This document shows, in pieces, positions 31,603-42,720 of a DNA stretch of 42,961 nt; position 1 is the stretch's first letter; the number at the start of each line of letters is the position of its first letter. Source of the stretch: Actinomortierella ambigua. Lineage: Eukaryota > Mortierellomycota > Mortierellomycetes > Mortierellales > Mortierellaceae. Where the stretch lies: NCBI GenBank assembly GCA_016098155.1, contig JAAAJB010000297.1:1-42961 (forward strand), in the 5' to 3' direction. Under the pieces are notes generated by a model, which did no database searches, was not told the origin of the DNA, and saw only the letters and a list, made by a program, of their open reading frames with translations. The translations under genes and the position numbers were made by a program.

Positions 31603-32815
31603 ATGCACTTCCACGGTATCGCCATCCTCCTCAGCCTCACTACGGCCGCCCTTTCCGCTCCGGTCTCGGGGGGCATGTTTATTGATCCAGAAATTACCGT
31701 GTCCTGTCGCGCCTTCGAGATGCTGAAGGATAAGCGCACCGTGAAAGCAATCTGTCTGTCTGAAGTTGAGACTACAATCAACACATTGGATTTCCTTGGA
31801 AACAACTATGGTAACGAGACAATGCGTCCTGATATCATATGAATTAACGAAGTTAAAGAAGATAGAGACGAAAAAAAAAAGATTGCTAATGCCATTTTCC
31901 ACCTCGATCATAGGCCAGTTCGAATGGGACGGCGAAAAAAATTGGTGGGAAAACGGTTCGGGCGATCCAGTTCTGGAGGGTTCGGTCCTGACAGCCGGAC
32001 TGTTCACCAGAAATGGAAAGACTGTAAATGCTACAGTTGACCTTGGTAAGTTGTTCACTTGGACGAGTACACGATTTCTTACACTGCAACATAGTGCTGA
32101 CTGCAAGCACATTCTGTTTGCTAACAATGGTCTTTTTTTTTTTTTTTTTNNNNNNNNNNTTTGGTACTTTACTACGCTGTCTGAAGCCGAGCGTATCAAG
32201 AACATTGATGGCAAACTGACTTATTCTGTGGGGTCGCCCACGAGCCAGGTTGTTAATCCAGACATTAGCAAATCCTGTCGCGACTTTCTGTTTGTGGATG
32301 GCCACGTCCTGACAGCAGTCTGTCTGACTGAAGTTTCGACTAAAATCGACACGTATAAAATCCTTGGAAACGAGAAAGGTAACGAGATTATAAGTCCTGA
32401 TATCATACGAGTAAAAGAATGAAAAAATGAGGTGAAAGAGGATAGTGACGAAACAAAAAAAAATTGCTAACGCCGTTCCCCGATCATACCATAGGCCAAT
32501 TTCGTTGGGGCAAGAAGAAGTGGTCGAAATACGCGTCGAAAGTAAAGCTTACTTCGGAAAATGGCCCGGTCATCACAGCCATGCTGAAATATAAGGGAAA
32601 AATGCGTACCGATTCTGTTAAACTTGGTAAGTTTACTCAGATGTGCATACGATTCCTTACACTGCATCATAGTGCGACTACAAGCACATTTTGTTTGCTA
32701 ACAATTTTCCTTGTTTTTCGGTACTTTTACTATGTCTGAAGACGAGCGTATCAAAAACATCGATGGCAAGCTAACCTATTACGAATATCGATGGCCAACA
32801 CCTTTCAAGAACTAA
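31603..32815 (+). CDS. Secreted protein with two cyanovirin-N-like (CVNH) domains, copy B
   Basis: This is the paralogue of the gene at 26665. The exons are 31603-31810, 31914-32045, 32187-32378, 32495-32626 and 32742-32815, giving 245 aa. It has the same signal peptide type (MHFHGIAILLSLTTAALSA), the same five-exon layout and all phase-1 introns. Domain 1 differs strongly from copy A (GQFEWDGEKNWWENG against GQFEWGMHGWW), with a potential N-glycosylation site at NATV. Domain 2 keeps SCRDF, GHVLTAVCL, GQFRWG and DERIKNIDGKLTY. Exon 4 is nearly identical to copy A. The protein ends WPTPFKN because it lacks the extra AACACCT present in copy A. Intron 2 contains a 10-base assembly gap after a poly-T run, which does not touch coding sequence. 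Confidence 0.85.
32150..32159. other. Assembly gap (10 N) in intron 2 of the second CVNH gene
   Basis: Ten unknown bases follow a run of about 18 T. The true length of the homopolymer or insertion is unknown. Confidence 0.98.
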
Positions 32816-33406
32816 ATGCCCAACTGACATATGTGAAGCCAGCCAAGTAGTCCTCTGCTACATAGAATAGACCAAAGCGTTATCTTTCCCCGCCACACGT
32901 TTGAACAAAGAATCTTATATTTTTCCCCCACAGTTACTTGTGCCGAGAACCACAAACGCCTTGATAGGTCCCCTTTTCGACGCGATGAAAAGCACGCGCA
33001 TGGCTATAGAGTCGTCTGCCTTCGATAGGCCTTGACCCTCTCTTGGTGCCTCTGCCAGAAAGCGCGAGCACGGGAGGGGGGGAGGCTCACCTACCAATAT
33101 GCTGAGAATTGAAGCTGTGTGACGAGACAGAACAACAAAAAGTATAGGTTCCGTACAATAAACCCACTTTTGGCCATGAGGCTAAAATTTACTCAAAATC
33201 ATTCTTGGACTTTGAACAACGCTTGGGCCATGTTTAGTACAAATGAGGTGACCTTTTCTCTCACTTGCCTCTACTTTTGGAATGTATAATATACTGATAG
33301 GTGGGCGAACATTTACATTAAAGATGCCATAGAGTTCTCTAAGGCTCGTGAGAGATGCGGGGTGGGAAGGAAGAAGGTAGGAAGGAAAGAAAGAAGTGAA
33401 AGGTCT

Positions 33407-33672
33407 TTAATGTTCTGCAACCTTTGCAGGTTTGCCAGTCTTTTGGATGGCAACGAGGATCTCGTGCTCGGAAAGGGTTGCAGAATCGACGGTGACGGAT
33501 TGGTTCTCGAGCGAGACATCATAGCTATCGACACTCTCCAGCTTGTTCAGAACGCGAGTGATGGCAGCAGAGCATCCACCGCAGGACATGGTAACGTCGT
33601 ACTTGTATTGCTACAGTTTTGATAGAAGAATTGGATGTTGGTCAGAGAGTGACTCACGTTGAAGAAGCACAT
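33407..33672 (-). CDS. ATX1: Atx1-type cytosolic copper chaperone
   Basis: The protein carries Cu(I) to the copper ATPase of the secretory pathway. The exons are 33672-33658 (MCFFN) and 33610-33407, giving 72 aa (yeast Atx1 73). The heavy-metal-associated fold is complete: beta strand QYKYDVT, metal-binding loop MSCGGC (MxCxxC), helix SAAITRVLNKLE, then VSLENQSVTV and a late Lys in QKTGKPAK, which in Atx1 stabilises the bound copper. The intron is GTGAGT...CTGTAG. It converges on the second CVNH gene. Its stop codon is 5 bp from the edge of the large duplication, so the downstream 3' UTR is shared with copy A, which has no ATX1. Confidence 0.93.
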
Positions 33673-35194
33673 GGTCACAAGCAAGGCCGATGGAGATTAG
33701 TACACACAGTCATTGTGCAAGATGTAGAGAGGGAGGGAGAGTGTGTGTGGCAAGGTGCGTACTGGTAGAGCACAAAGAGGGTACTACGCGAGACTTTGAG
33801 GAACGAGATGTTGTTTGATCTCGAGGGAATGGATCATTCACTTTTAAATTAAATCCAGTCGCGAAAAAAATTCAAGCTAAGCCAAACCAAAACGCGTGGC
33901 AAGGGCAAACACTAAAATAAGCCAAGGCGCGTACCAAGGACAAACACTAAGACCGGCATTGCCAACGTTGACATCGTGCGTGAGATATCGCCCAGGACCG
34001 ACGGTTCTATGCTATATTCTGGACTGACGATTCTATGCTCTCTCCTCTGTGGTCCTCGACCGATGGTTGGTATCGCCCAAGAAACCAATTCTGCCACCTA
34101 CGACAGCTGCAAGCGGCGTTGACGGACGGACAACACGACACTGCAGGACCATTGTCGGACCCCTACTGACGCACGCAGAAGCAGAACTCCAGTGAGTGGT
34201 GGCATTGGTTGTGGTCGTTGCTACTCGATGTCTCCCAGCTGTGTCGAGTCTGCAGCGGACAATGTCGTGCTGTGTTGTTGTTGTTGTAGTTCTTTTTTTT
34301 TCTTTTTTTCCCCTTTTCTTTTGCTAGTCCATCCTGTCCAACGTGCCTGCACTCTCTTCCGTTTTTCTCCACGCACAGGCGTCGTAGCACCGTCCGCCAT
34401 ACACCAATCGATTCGCCCTATCGAATGCCGCTGTCCGCTTGAGGTTGAGGCTGGAGAGATAGAGCGAGAAAGCCTAAGAGACTAGTTTTCAATAAAGAGA
34501 GACAGAGTTACAAAGCCAAATATCGAAGAGGAGCACCACTCCATACAGACAGCTGGGAAAGAGCAGCACTGCATCGATGCCAGGCAAAGAGACATGTGGG
34601 CTGAGCAGCTGCAAAGGCGGCTCACCAGCATCGAATCGCACGTCGGTCGGTCAACACCTTTGCGTGTCCATCCTGTAGCAATAGTCCAGCTGTTGCTCGG
34701 TCAATACCAACCTGTAGTCATTAGTGTAGCCTTTGCTCGGTCAATACTATCCTGTAGCAATAGCCATGACTGTTGCCAAACAAAACCTATGTTTGCTATT
34801 GCGGTGAAATAATCGGTGTAAACAGCAACACGATGGATGTGGCCATCTCGCAGACCCGTCAATCGGTATCGCTGAACCACAATGGGGAGGAATCGCCAAC
34901 TGAAAACGCCTTTGTATCAGAAAACAGGACAAAGTGGAGAATGAGCCCAATCGAGCAGAAATCTTCATATGTAGAGAAGCGACATCCACCAGAGCGCCTT
35001 TGCCCACCCGCATGATTGCCAGTGTGCGACTATGTGACGTTGACCACACCACAATAGGCACTCACACCCTCCTCAAAACTCATTCCCACCACACTCACTC
35101 CCACCATTTCGCAAACTCCATCTCCATTCCTCATTCTCTCCATTCTCTCTCTTGGCTCAATGCATTCAGTTCAGCCTCAAACCTCATTCAGGGT
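33673..35194. other. Divergent spacer between ATX1 and the kinase-Sel1 gene
   Basis: This holds both upstream regions. A poly-T block lies at 34293-34321, and an imperfect tandem repeat at 34640-34775. No coding unit is recognised. Confidence 0.45.
34640..34775 (+). repeat. Imperfect tandem repeat, about three units
   Basis: Units of about 40-50 bp share the elements CTCGGTCAATAC and CCTGTAGCAATAG (first unit GTCGGTCAACACC ... CCTGTAGCAATAG). They are diverged by substitutions and small indels. Confidence 0.6.
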
Positions 35195-37888
35195 ATGGAG
35201 AACACCAAGTCCAACATAGTGTCGTCTACGCGCAGGCATGCGAAAATTGGTACTCACCATCGCCCCCTTTCCTCTCTGTTTTCAGGCTCCACTCCAACAT
35301 TCTCTTCTCGTCCTAGGAAAGATACTAGGATCAGGCGGCAATGGCTCAGTGCACAAGGCTCATTGGGGAAACCAGCCCTGTGCTGTCAAGACATTCTTCC
35401 TCAGCCAGTCCGAGCTTGCCCAGCAGTCCATCCAGACCGAGATTTCGTTGCTCCAGACGCTTCGCCATCGCCATATCATCCAGTTCTACCGAAAACACGA
35501 AGACCACGGCCGCACCTACCTCCTCATGGAGCTGGCCGAGAGCGGGAGCCTCCAACAGGCCATTCTCAACAGCCATCCCTCCCTCGATGACTGGACGACC
35601 AAGAGACGGCTCGCGAGCGAGATTGCTCAAGGCCGTGACTTCATCCACCAAGAGGGAATTCTCCACCGTGACCTCAAGAGTGCCAACGTGCTCCTCAACA
35701 AGCACATGGAGGCCAAACTGGCAGACTTTGGACTGGCTCAGGTCAAGTCGATGACTCTCAGATCGTTAAGGACCGGCAGCCAATCAAGAGCCAATCTGCT
35801 AGGGACACTCCGATGGATTGCTCCTCAGCTCCTGTTCGCCAAGAAGCCAGAGTACACGGCCAAGTCGGATGTGTATGCACTCGGCGTGGTGATGTGGGAG
35901 ATGGCGGCCAACTGTGCGCGGCCGTTCAAGGACCAGGACAATGATGCCTGTGTCGCTCTTGCTATCAGCCAAGTTGAGCGTGAGACGTTTCCAGATGACA
36001 CTCCAACCGAGTATCGTTCGTTGGCAGAGCGATGCTGGCACCAGGATCCTATTCAACGCCCACACGCATGCGAGGTGGTCCAGATCTATGACGAGCCAAC
36101 CAAGGAGAGCACCGAGGAGAACGACGACGACGTTCTTGATTTTAGTTTCGACTCGTCTGATCTTACAGGCGATCTGCTTGGAACACAGGGAGGCCACCAA
36201 GGTGCTTCGGAGGCGAAGGTCACTCGCCACGAGAAAGCTGGCCAGCATATTAGTCGATTTCCATCGACGGACGATGAAGTGGTGTCACATATGTGCATAG
36301 CGGCAAAGCAAGTAAGTGTCGAGGCACAGCTATTTCTCGGATGGATCTACGATCATGGTCACGGTGTCGACAAGAGTGACAAGGACGCCTTCTGGTGGTA
36401 TCGGATGGCGGCATCGCATGGAACGGTGGCGGCACAGCTCCGTGTTGCCAAGATGTACGAGCAAGGCCATGGCGTCCCAAGGAGCTTTGGGAGGGCTGCA
36501 TCATGGTATCTGCGAGCAGCGGATGGAGGCAGTGCAGAGGCTCAATATCAGATTGCCTGCGTGTATCAATATGGTCCTGGTGATAAGTGTGACGAAGAGG
36601 AGGCATCGAGGTGGTTCCACATGGCAGCTCAACAAGGCTTCAAGATGGTGCCACACGGCAGCGGATCAAGGGCACATTGGCGCACAGTACGAGCTATGGC
36701 AATGGTACTCTCTTGGTCGACATGTGAAGCAAAGCGATGAGGAGGCACTCAAGTGGCTTACAATGGCAGCACAACAAGGGAATGCGAATGCACAATACGA
36801 ACTTGGAAAGGCGTATTGGAATGGACAAGGGGCTACGAAGAGCGATGCTGAGGCGGTCAAGTGGCTCACTCTGGCGGCAGAACAAGGCAATAGCTATTCA
36901 CAATTCGAGCTTTATTCAACGTACGATAAGGGACAATAGGTGGAGCAGAGCCCAGCCGAGGCAGTCAAGTGGCTCACCAAGATGGCAGAGCAAGGGAGCC
37001 AGGAGTCGCAATTCGACCTTGGCTTTATGTTCGTGGAGGGACGCGGTGTTGAGCAGAACGACGAAGAGGCAGCCAGGTGGCTCACCAAAGCGGTAGAAAA
37101 ACATTTCCCAGTTGAGGGAGTCTTCAGCTGGCTGCTGCCAGAGAAAGTCCAACGGATCATCAAGGCAGCAGAACAAGGGGTCCCAGCTGCTCAGTTCTAC
37201 CTTGGCTTGCGTCATGAGGGGTGGAGCGGTAATGAGAAGAGCAACATCAAACCAGTCGAGTGGCAATGGCTGTCAGGCAACGTTTCTCACCAAGACCGGA
37301 ATTCGAAAACATCTGTTGGAAAAAGCGGTTTGCTCGGATGTCGCCAAGATCAATGACAGCATCGCATCAGGAAATGTTTTCAGCAATGACATGCCTCTCA
37401 CTCTTCCAGCAAAATGGAGAACGTTCGATGAAGGTATTGTCCATGCAGGAGGGATGGAGAACGGCTCAGAAGCTGCGAAACTCAGGGCGAGACTCACAAC
37501 AGAGCAGCTTGGCTTGTTCCCGATCGGAATATCGATTGGAGGTGTCGAAACCTCAATCACCGTGAATTCAACCATTTACGAGACGCTCCCCGACAAACCA
37601 TTCGTTGTTTCTGCTCATAAGCCTGCTTTGGAGAACAACCAGCGTGACAATAGTGACTGCACCAACTGCTCCCCTCCATCAACGCCGTCCGTTATGATCC
37701 TGATCAAACAATCGCCCTTTGCAAAGATAATTCGGATGAGGCCATTTACAGAGTTGAACAACAAAGCCAGCAAATATCTAAACCTCGATTGGAGTCGATA
37801 TTTACAAGCTGGTTATATTACAGCCTACCTTTTGGCAGGATCTATATTGACAAACATATACAACGGGCATGCAATCCTCTTAAACTAA
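35195..37888 (+). pseudogene. Tyrosine-kinase-like kinase with Sel1 repeats, frame-disrupted
   Basis: Exon 1 (35195-35249, MENTKSNIV...HAKI) joins by a GT-AG intron to 35317, giving a complete kinase domain: glycine loop GSGGNGSVHK, AVK lysine, HRDLKSANVLL catalytic loop, DFGLA and SDVYALGVVMWE. An acidic linker follows, then Sel1-like repeats, each reading AQ.xLG..Y..G.GV...eA..W...AA.qG. About seven or eight repeats can be counted over three reading pieces: to about 36640 in the first frame, then a second frame with an in-frame TAG at 36937-36939, and from about 37270 a third frame with TFLTKTGIRKHLLEKAV...FPIGISIGGVETSITV, a C-terminal part I do not recognise. At the first break, part of one repeat is missing, so a deletion is likely. 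No splice sites explain the breaks. It is a recent pseudogene, or the assembly has errors. Confidence 0.75.
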
Positions 37889-38048
37889 GTAGAGGTTTAT
37901 GGGAGGGATGGGATGCTGGACTGCCACAAAGAACCGACACGAGTGCAAAAGGGAGTCAAGATGAAATCGTCAATTCCAAGCACCAAAGGAGAAGAGTATT
38001 ACAGGCACATTCGCCCTGTCACGTCACGGTGCAGAGATGGCGTTCGCC

Positions 38049-38369
38049 TCATAATCGGCACTCGTACGTGTGGAGTACTTGTAACATCATGCATTCGTAT
38101 TGACAGACTATATGAAGGATCAGTTGGTGGAATTTTGAACGCACCTGCCGTAGCTTGTCTATTCCAAAATCCCTGGTGATATTCTTCACCTTATTTTTCC
38201 TCATCAGTCTCGCTTCTTCCAGACGTTGAGTGTCGACAAATATCCGAATGTGTTTGAGCTGACTCTCCTGGATGTCGAAATTGTGGGTGTCTCCTCCAAC
38301 TGAGACTTGACACCTATCAAATGACTCGTTGCTCAGGACCGCTATCCGATGCTCCACAGTTCCGACCAT
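38049..38369 (-). CDS. Hypothetical ORF, 106 codons, unrecognised
   Basis: The frame reads MVGTVEHRIAVL, then SVGGDTHNFDIQES and RLEEARLMRKNK. The composition is protein-like, but I recognise no family. The upstream frame is blocked by stops just before the Met, and the gene could be a fragment. It faces the kinase-Sel1 gene. Confidence 0.25.
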   Translation of the reverse strand: MVGTVEHRIAVLSNESFDRCQVSVGGDTHNFDIQESQLKHIRIFVDTQRLEEARLMRKNKVKNITRDFGIDKLRQVRSKFHQLILHIVCQYECMMLQVLHTYECRL

Positions 38370-41170
38370 TCAACATCTTCACCGTCGGAAGAACCAGCGA
38401 CCGTGACTCGGCATCATCAGGCGTGGCCCATATTTTCTACAAAATTCAAATTAATAAATCAAAACATTATTAATATTAAATAGACAGTTGAGTATGAGCT
38501 TTCTTTAAATTCTATCACTCCTATGTCGTTGACTCGAGCGGATGGACAAGCATGTCACACTCTACCCCAGATAGAGGCGGCGCAGGATCACATTGTCCAA
38601 CGATCCATACGCACGCTATCAACAAGCTCACTCTCCCTTCATCCCAACCAACAAATTACCCAATTACCTTAAGGTTGTGCCTTGGCCTCGACGCCCAGCC
38701 ACTTTACGCGACCCGAAGCTGACGCGGCTATGATGTGTTGAATGACCATCGTAGCAAAGGGAGGAGAGAGGGGTGAGTTGGTGGAAGAGAAAGCATGCAA
38801 GAGGGAAGAGTGCAGAGAGGGTGCTGGCTGAGGTGTAGGAGGGGGTGAAGAGAACAACGGGGTGGAGGAGGAGGAGCGATGAGTTTGATGAATGAAGGAG
38901 GAGGTGGGGGGAAGAGCAGCCAGAGTGGGAGTGAGGGTGTGTTTGCTTACCTGTGAAAGAAGGAGGTGAGTGATGGAAAGGAAAGAAAGAGAGAAAACAG
39001 AAATTGAGAACAACTGGCGGTTTATATAGCAAAACAGGTTATGCGGTACTCAAAGCGAGTCCCCCCCCCTTTCCTACCTCATAGCATAATGAATGCTCGG
39101 CGCCAGCATCCCTCTCGGTCTCGATGACCATGGCTGTCTATGTCCCCTATTTGGGACTCGAGGTGCAAGCCACTGCTCTCCTACTCTTTCATGCCCAGGT
39201 GGCTATCACCCATTAACGGTGACAAATGTCATCATCAAGGAGGTATGGAGGAGTCAAGTGGAAAACGGTGATAGAGGATGGCGTTGGTGTCTATCCTACC
39301 CTTTGAGTGGCAACAACCATCTCCGAGCCTCACTTTACTCCAAAAACAACCTCTACTCTGCCTCCAGCATGGATTTTCATCCGCTCGGGGTGTTCACTCG
39401 TAGAGAGAGCAGCCTTTGAGTGGCAGGGAACACAACAGCTCAACCGTGCGTTGCACGCAACTCCTTGTGGGAATGGGTTGAGGCTTCCACTTGCACCATG
39501 CACTCATTCTCTCGGCAGCATGGCTGGAATGTTTGTTGTCCAACGATAGTTTGAGACGCGTCCTATGTACCTCTGGAGCAGGCTCTCTCTCCTAATTTGA
39601 CCTGTGTTACTGCCACTGCACGCACACCACCCACCCACACCCCTGCTGGGTCATGCAAACAAAAGCAAACGAGAACGCCTGTGCAATGGATGTCTGCTCT
39701 CGTCCCTCATTCACCAATTGCATCACAACACATTGGCGTGCACTCGCCAGAAACACACCCACACGGGCCACGTTTGCTCTCCGCCTAGGCGCATACACCC
39801 AACAGCTTGTTGTGACCTGCGCCCATTCCAGGTTGAGACAGGCGGTCAATGCAATCTACCAGTGGTGCTGTAGAGGAGACTTACCAACAAGCATGTAATG
39901 AGGAATGAGTCAGCTCATAAGAAGAGTGCATCAGCACATGTGAGTGAGTGTGTGAATGAGACGAGCGTGTAACGAGTCGGCTAAATTTGCTTCCTCTCCA
40001 GCTCTCTCCCGCTCTCTCCACATACAGCTTCCTCTCAGGCTGGACACATAGCCACGACCATTCAGCTGATGGTTCTCAGGCTGACTTCTCGCTAGTGATG
40101 GCACGTTACTCTCAGCTGATTGCTCGTACAATAGCCTGCATGGCATTGTTGTCGGTCCAAGAAGTATCGTCGTAGCAGAATATCCTTTTCCCGACCTACC
40201 TTCATCTGTGCTATATCCCTCTTGGACTTTTTGGCGTGCAGGGCCAAACTCACGACCCATGTCTTTCAAAAGAAAATGGGTCGAGAGGAATGATAGCCTG
40301 AGGATGGTGCTTGTTGAGGCTGGCTCTGCATGGAAAAGAGAGAGAGATTGAGGGTTTGGGCTCCCCAGCAGGGCATTGTACATCGAGAATGGACCCAAGT
40401 ACTGCCCGTTTGCAGGGCTGTTCAACCAATTAAGAAAGTCAAGGTATGTGGTTGAAGAGTTGGTATTTAGAAAGTCGAGTTCATAGCTAGCCAACTCATT
40501 TAACCCCCGTGTGTTCTTGCTTAGGACACATCCAGCGCTCCGACTCCAGTAACCTCGCGACGGGTCTTCCTCCCATCTTTGCAATCAGGCACTTATGTGC
40601 CGGCCTCCTACGGCTAGCTCCCCGGCGCTAGTGCTCCGATCTCGGCTGCGCATCAAGATAGTGGGAACCACTCTTACTTATCCTCGACCACATAAAGGTA
40701 CGTTGCTTGGTGAATGAGGCTTTGAATAAGTCTGGTGGACTGGATACTACATTTGTATGCTGAAATGATCTTCGACTGACATAACACCTTTTGGTATTTT
40801 CCATCATATTCCTTACAGACGACGCACAAAGCATGACACAGAACAACCACCACTGCCACTGCCACTACCACCAAAGCGGTTTCATCATCACCTCCTGCCG
40901 CTGCCAAGTCTCGAGGAGAGATCCCCAACCAACGCCGATGACAATGTCGATGAGCTGTATTCAAGGCAAGGAGTTCTGGGCGTATAATGTCCATTCCGAG
41001 AATTATCTTCAGATGGAAAGAAAGCAAACCATTGCTCACTCTCTTTGTCCTTTGATTATGGTGCGACAATAGAATGTCTTCCCTAGTCAGCCGTAGGTAT
41101 CATAGATTCAACATTCACCTTCACTCAGCGGCAGAAGCCGAGCCATCAGCCATGCTCACCTGTCTCGCTA
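38370..41170. other. Gene-poor region, no gene supported
   Basis: AT-rich and low-complexity sequence. A minus-strand ORF of 217 codons (39931-40584) and several shorter ones show no motif, and their composition changes along their length. Decayed transposon sequence is possible. A CCACTG/CCACTACCA simple run lies near 40847-40872. No tRNA was found. Confidence 0.4.
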
Positions 41171-41266
41171 GTCTTCGATATTGACCCTTGTCATATGACT
41201 TGTCTCCACCTTACACACAGTCCTGCCCCACCCTCTCCCTCCACCTTTGCATACACAATCATTTCC

Positions 41267-41493
41267 CTGTCCTTCAGTACATCGATAGCGACATTCGCGC
41301 TGGCCAAAGTCGCGGTGCTCGAAGTACGTACCGTCTCCATCATGCTGGTGAACATGTTTTCCATACGGTTTGTGCTTCAACAGCAGATATCACAAATCGT
41401 ATGGAGAATATCTTCAGCAACATGACGGACACGGCCATACTTTAAGCACCGCGACTTCGCCAGGAACATCACTATCGATGTACTGAAGGACAG
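41267..41493. repeat. Head-to-head inverted duplication of a short coding module
   Basis: CTGTCCTTCAGTACATCGAT at 41267 is repeated in inverse at 41474-41493, and similarity continues (about 75-85% by eye) to a centre near 41380. Read outward from the centre, both arms encode the same peptide pattern: TNRMEN(M/I)F..M..T, then (V/I)(A/T)IDVLKD. The plus-strand arm continues as a helical, charged stretch (SLRKAEDSMRRMDKIFDLRL) to a stop at 41617, with one frame change near 41443. The module is not a family I know. Confidence 0.7.
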
Positions 41494-41892
41494 CCTGAGG
41501 AAGGCCGAGGACAGCATGAGGAGGATGGATAAAATTTTCGATCTCAGACTTGAAAACGAGCTTTTTAAGAGGGTCCTGTCCAATAAAGTCGCCGTCTACC
41601 ACTGCGATTTGATGTAGCGCCCCACCTCATCCTTGAACCAATAATCACTCTTGCCATCTACGTTGATGCTCTTTGTCGTAGGAGATGGAAACGTATAAGA
41701 GGAAGAGTGCGCACGGTCATGGTGGTTAGGCTCAGCATCTTCATCTTTTTGTAACGGTTGTTGTTGGTTGCTGGGGAACCGAGGAAAGACAGATGGGATG
41801 TAGTCAACCCTCCCCCCCCCACTTGGTCTGGACAATGAGTGTGCTGAAAGCACGCTGCTCCCTCGTTTTCGTCTGCTGCCAGTCTGTAGCAT
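41414..41892 (-). CDS. Hypothetical minus-strand ORF pair, doubtful
   Basis: Two overlapping frames, 41892-41596 (MLQTGSRRKRGSS to VGRYIKSQW) and 41602-41414 (VDGDFIGQDPLKK to VWPCPSCC), would form one protein if joined by a one-base shift near 41600. No family is recognised. The second half lies antisense to the plus-strand module of the inverted repeat, and only one of the two strands is likely to be coding. Confidence 0.2.
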
Positions 41893-42687
41893 TTTGTAGT
41901 CTTTTCTTTACAATTCTACAAACTTAAACCGTGCTCTTGTCCTCATCTGCCCTGCTGTGCTGCAGGCGCGCCCCTCACGTTCAAGCCCTAACCAGGAGGA
42001 TTTGGCCTTGCTTAACGACGAGACACTCATGTGAACGAGTCGGGAAAGCACTTGGCAATGTTCTTGGCCATGTTCTCGGCCAAGTCTTTGTTTTTGAGCA
42101 TTTTTTTTTATCGCAGTGGAATGTTTGCGGTTGTGTTTAAAATATAGGGAGAGACGAGAGAGAGCCATGCGAGAAGCATCAGCACTTGTTGCAATAAAAT
42201 GACCGTCATCTTCTTTTCAGACACTTTGTAGAGAAAGTTGTCGAGGCACATAAAAATCATGTATCTATTAATTTGAGCAGCGTGCAATTGATTGTACTTT
42301 GAGGTTTTTATTGAGATTCAAGTTCGTTGTATGCAAATTGAATGTAATGTTGGCGGCTGATTATGTATGCAAGGGCACAAGGGGAGGACTGGCAGGCAAG
42401 TGGCGAGGTATTTGGGAGTGACTGATGGCTGGGCCTCTGCCGTGGATGTTGAAGTCGCGGCTTTCTTGGGATGGCATTCTATTGCCGCACCCTATCATAA
42501 ACAAAAGACATAAAGAGTTAACAATGATTTGCTTTCTTTCCAGCCGAACATCACTTTCGAGGAAGGCATGTATGCTCAGAGTTCCTTACCTTGAATTAAG
42601 CTTATCAACTTCGTCATCGGGGTTTATTGGGGACCACTTCTCTATCCATGGCAGCGGGGGGGGGGGGGGGGTTGATGAAGCTATCGT
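41893..42687. other. Right-hand intergenic sequence
   Basis: No coding unit is recognised. A poly-G run of about 17 lies at 42655-42671. Beyond the window-end repeat, 42836-42880 contains CT- and CA-rich simple sequence. Confidence 0.4.
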
Positions 42688-42720
42688 GGTATGGTGCAGA
42701 CCATCAAAAAGTGGTCAAAA
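42688..42720 (-). repeat. Right copy of the ~33 bp inverted motif
   Basis: On the minus strand this reads TTTTGACCACTTTTTGATGG and onward to CACCATACC, matching 25-56 at about 28 of 33 positions. See the left copy. Confidence 0.4.

Larger units (their letters stand above)
30457..33402 (+). repeat. Direct segmental duplication, copy B (~2.95 kb)
   Basis: This is the second copy of the unit at 25479-28474. Its right edge (GAAGAAGTGAAAG) lies 5 bp short of the ATX1 stop codon, so the shared 3' flank includes what should be the ATX1 3' UTR. Confidence 0.93.

Noticed and set aside
34640..34775. Spaced repeats considered as a CRISPR-like array
   Set aside because: Repeats are imperfect, spacers are not distinct, and the host is a eukaryote.
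38669..39013. 114-codon minus-strand ORF rich in Ser/Pro/Thr
   Set aside because: Encoded by pyrimidine-rich low-complexity sequence of the kind found in leaders; no motif.
39931..40584. 217-codon minus-strand ORF
   Set aside because: No recognisable motif, patchy composition and no splice or start support; could be decayed transposon sequence.
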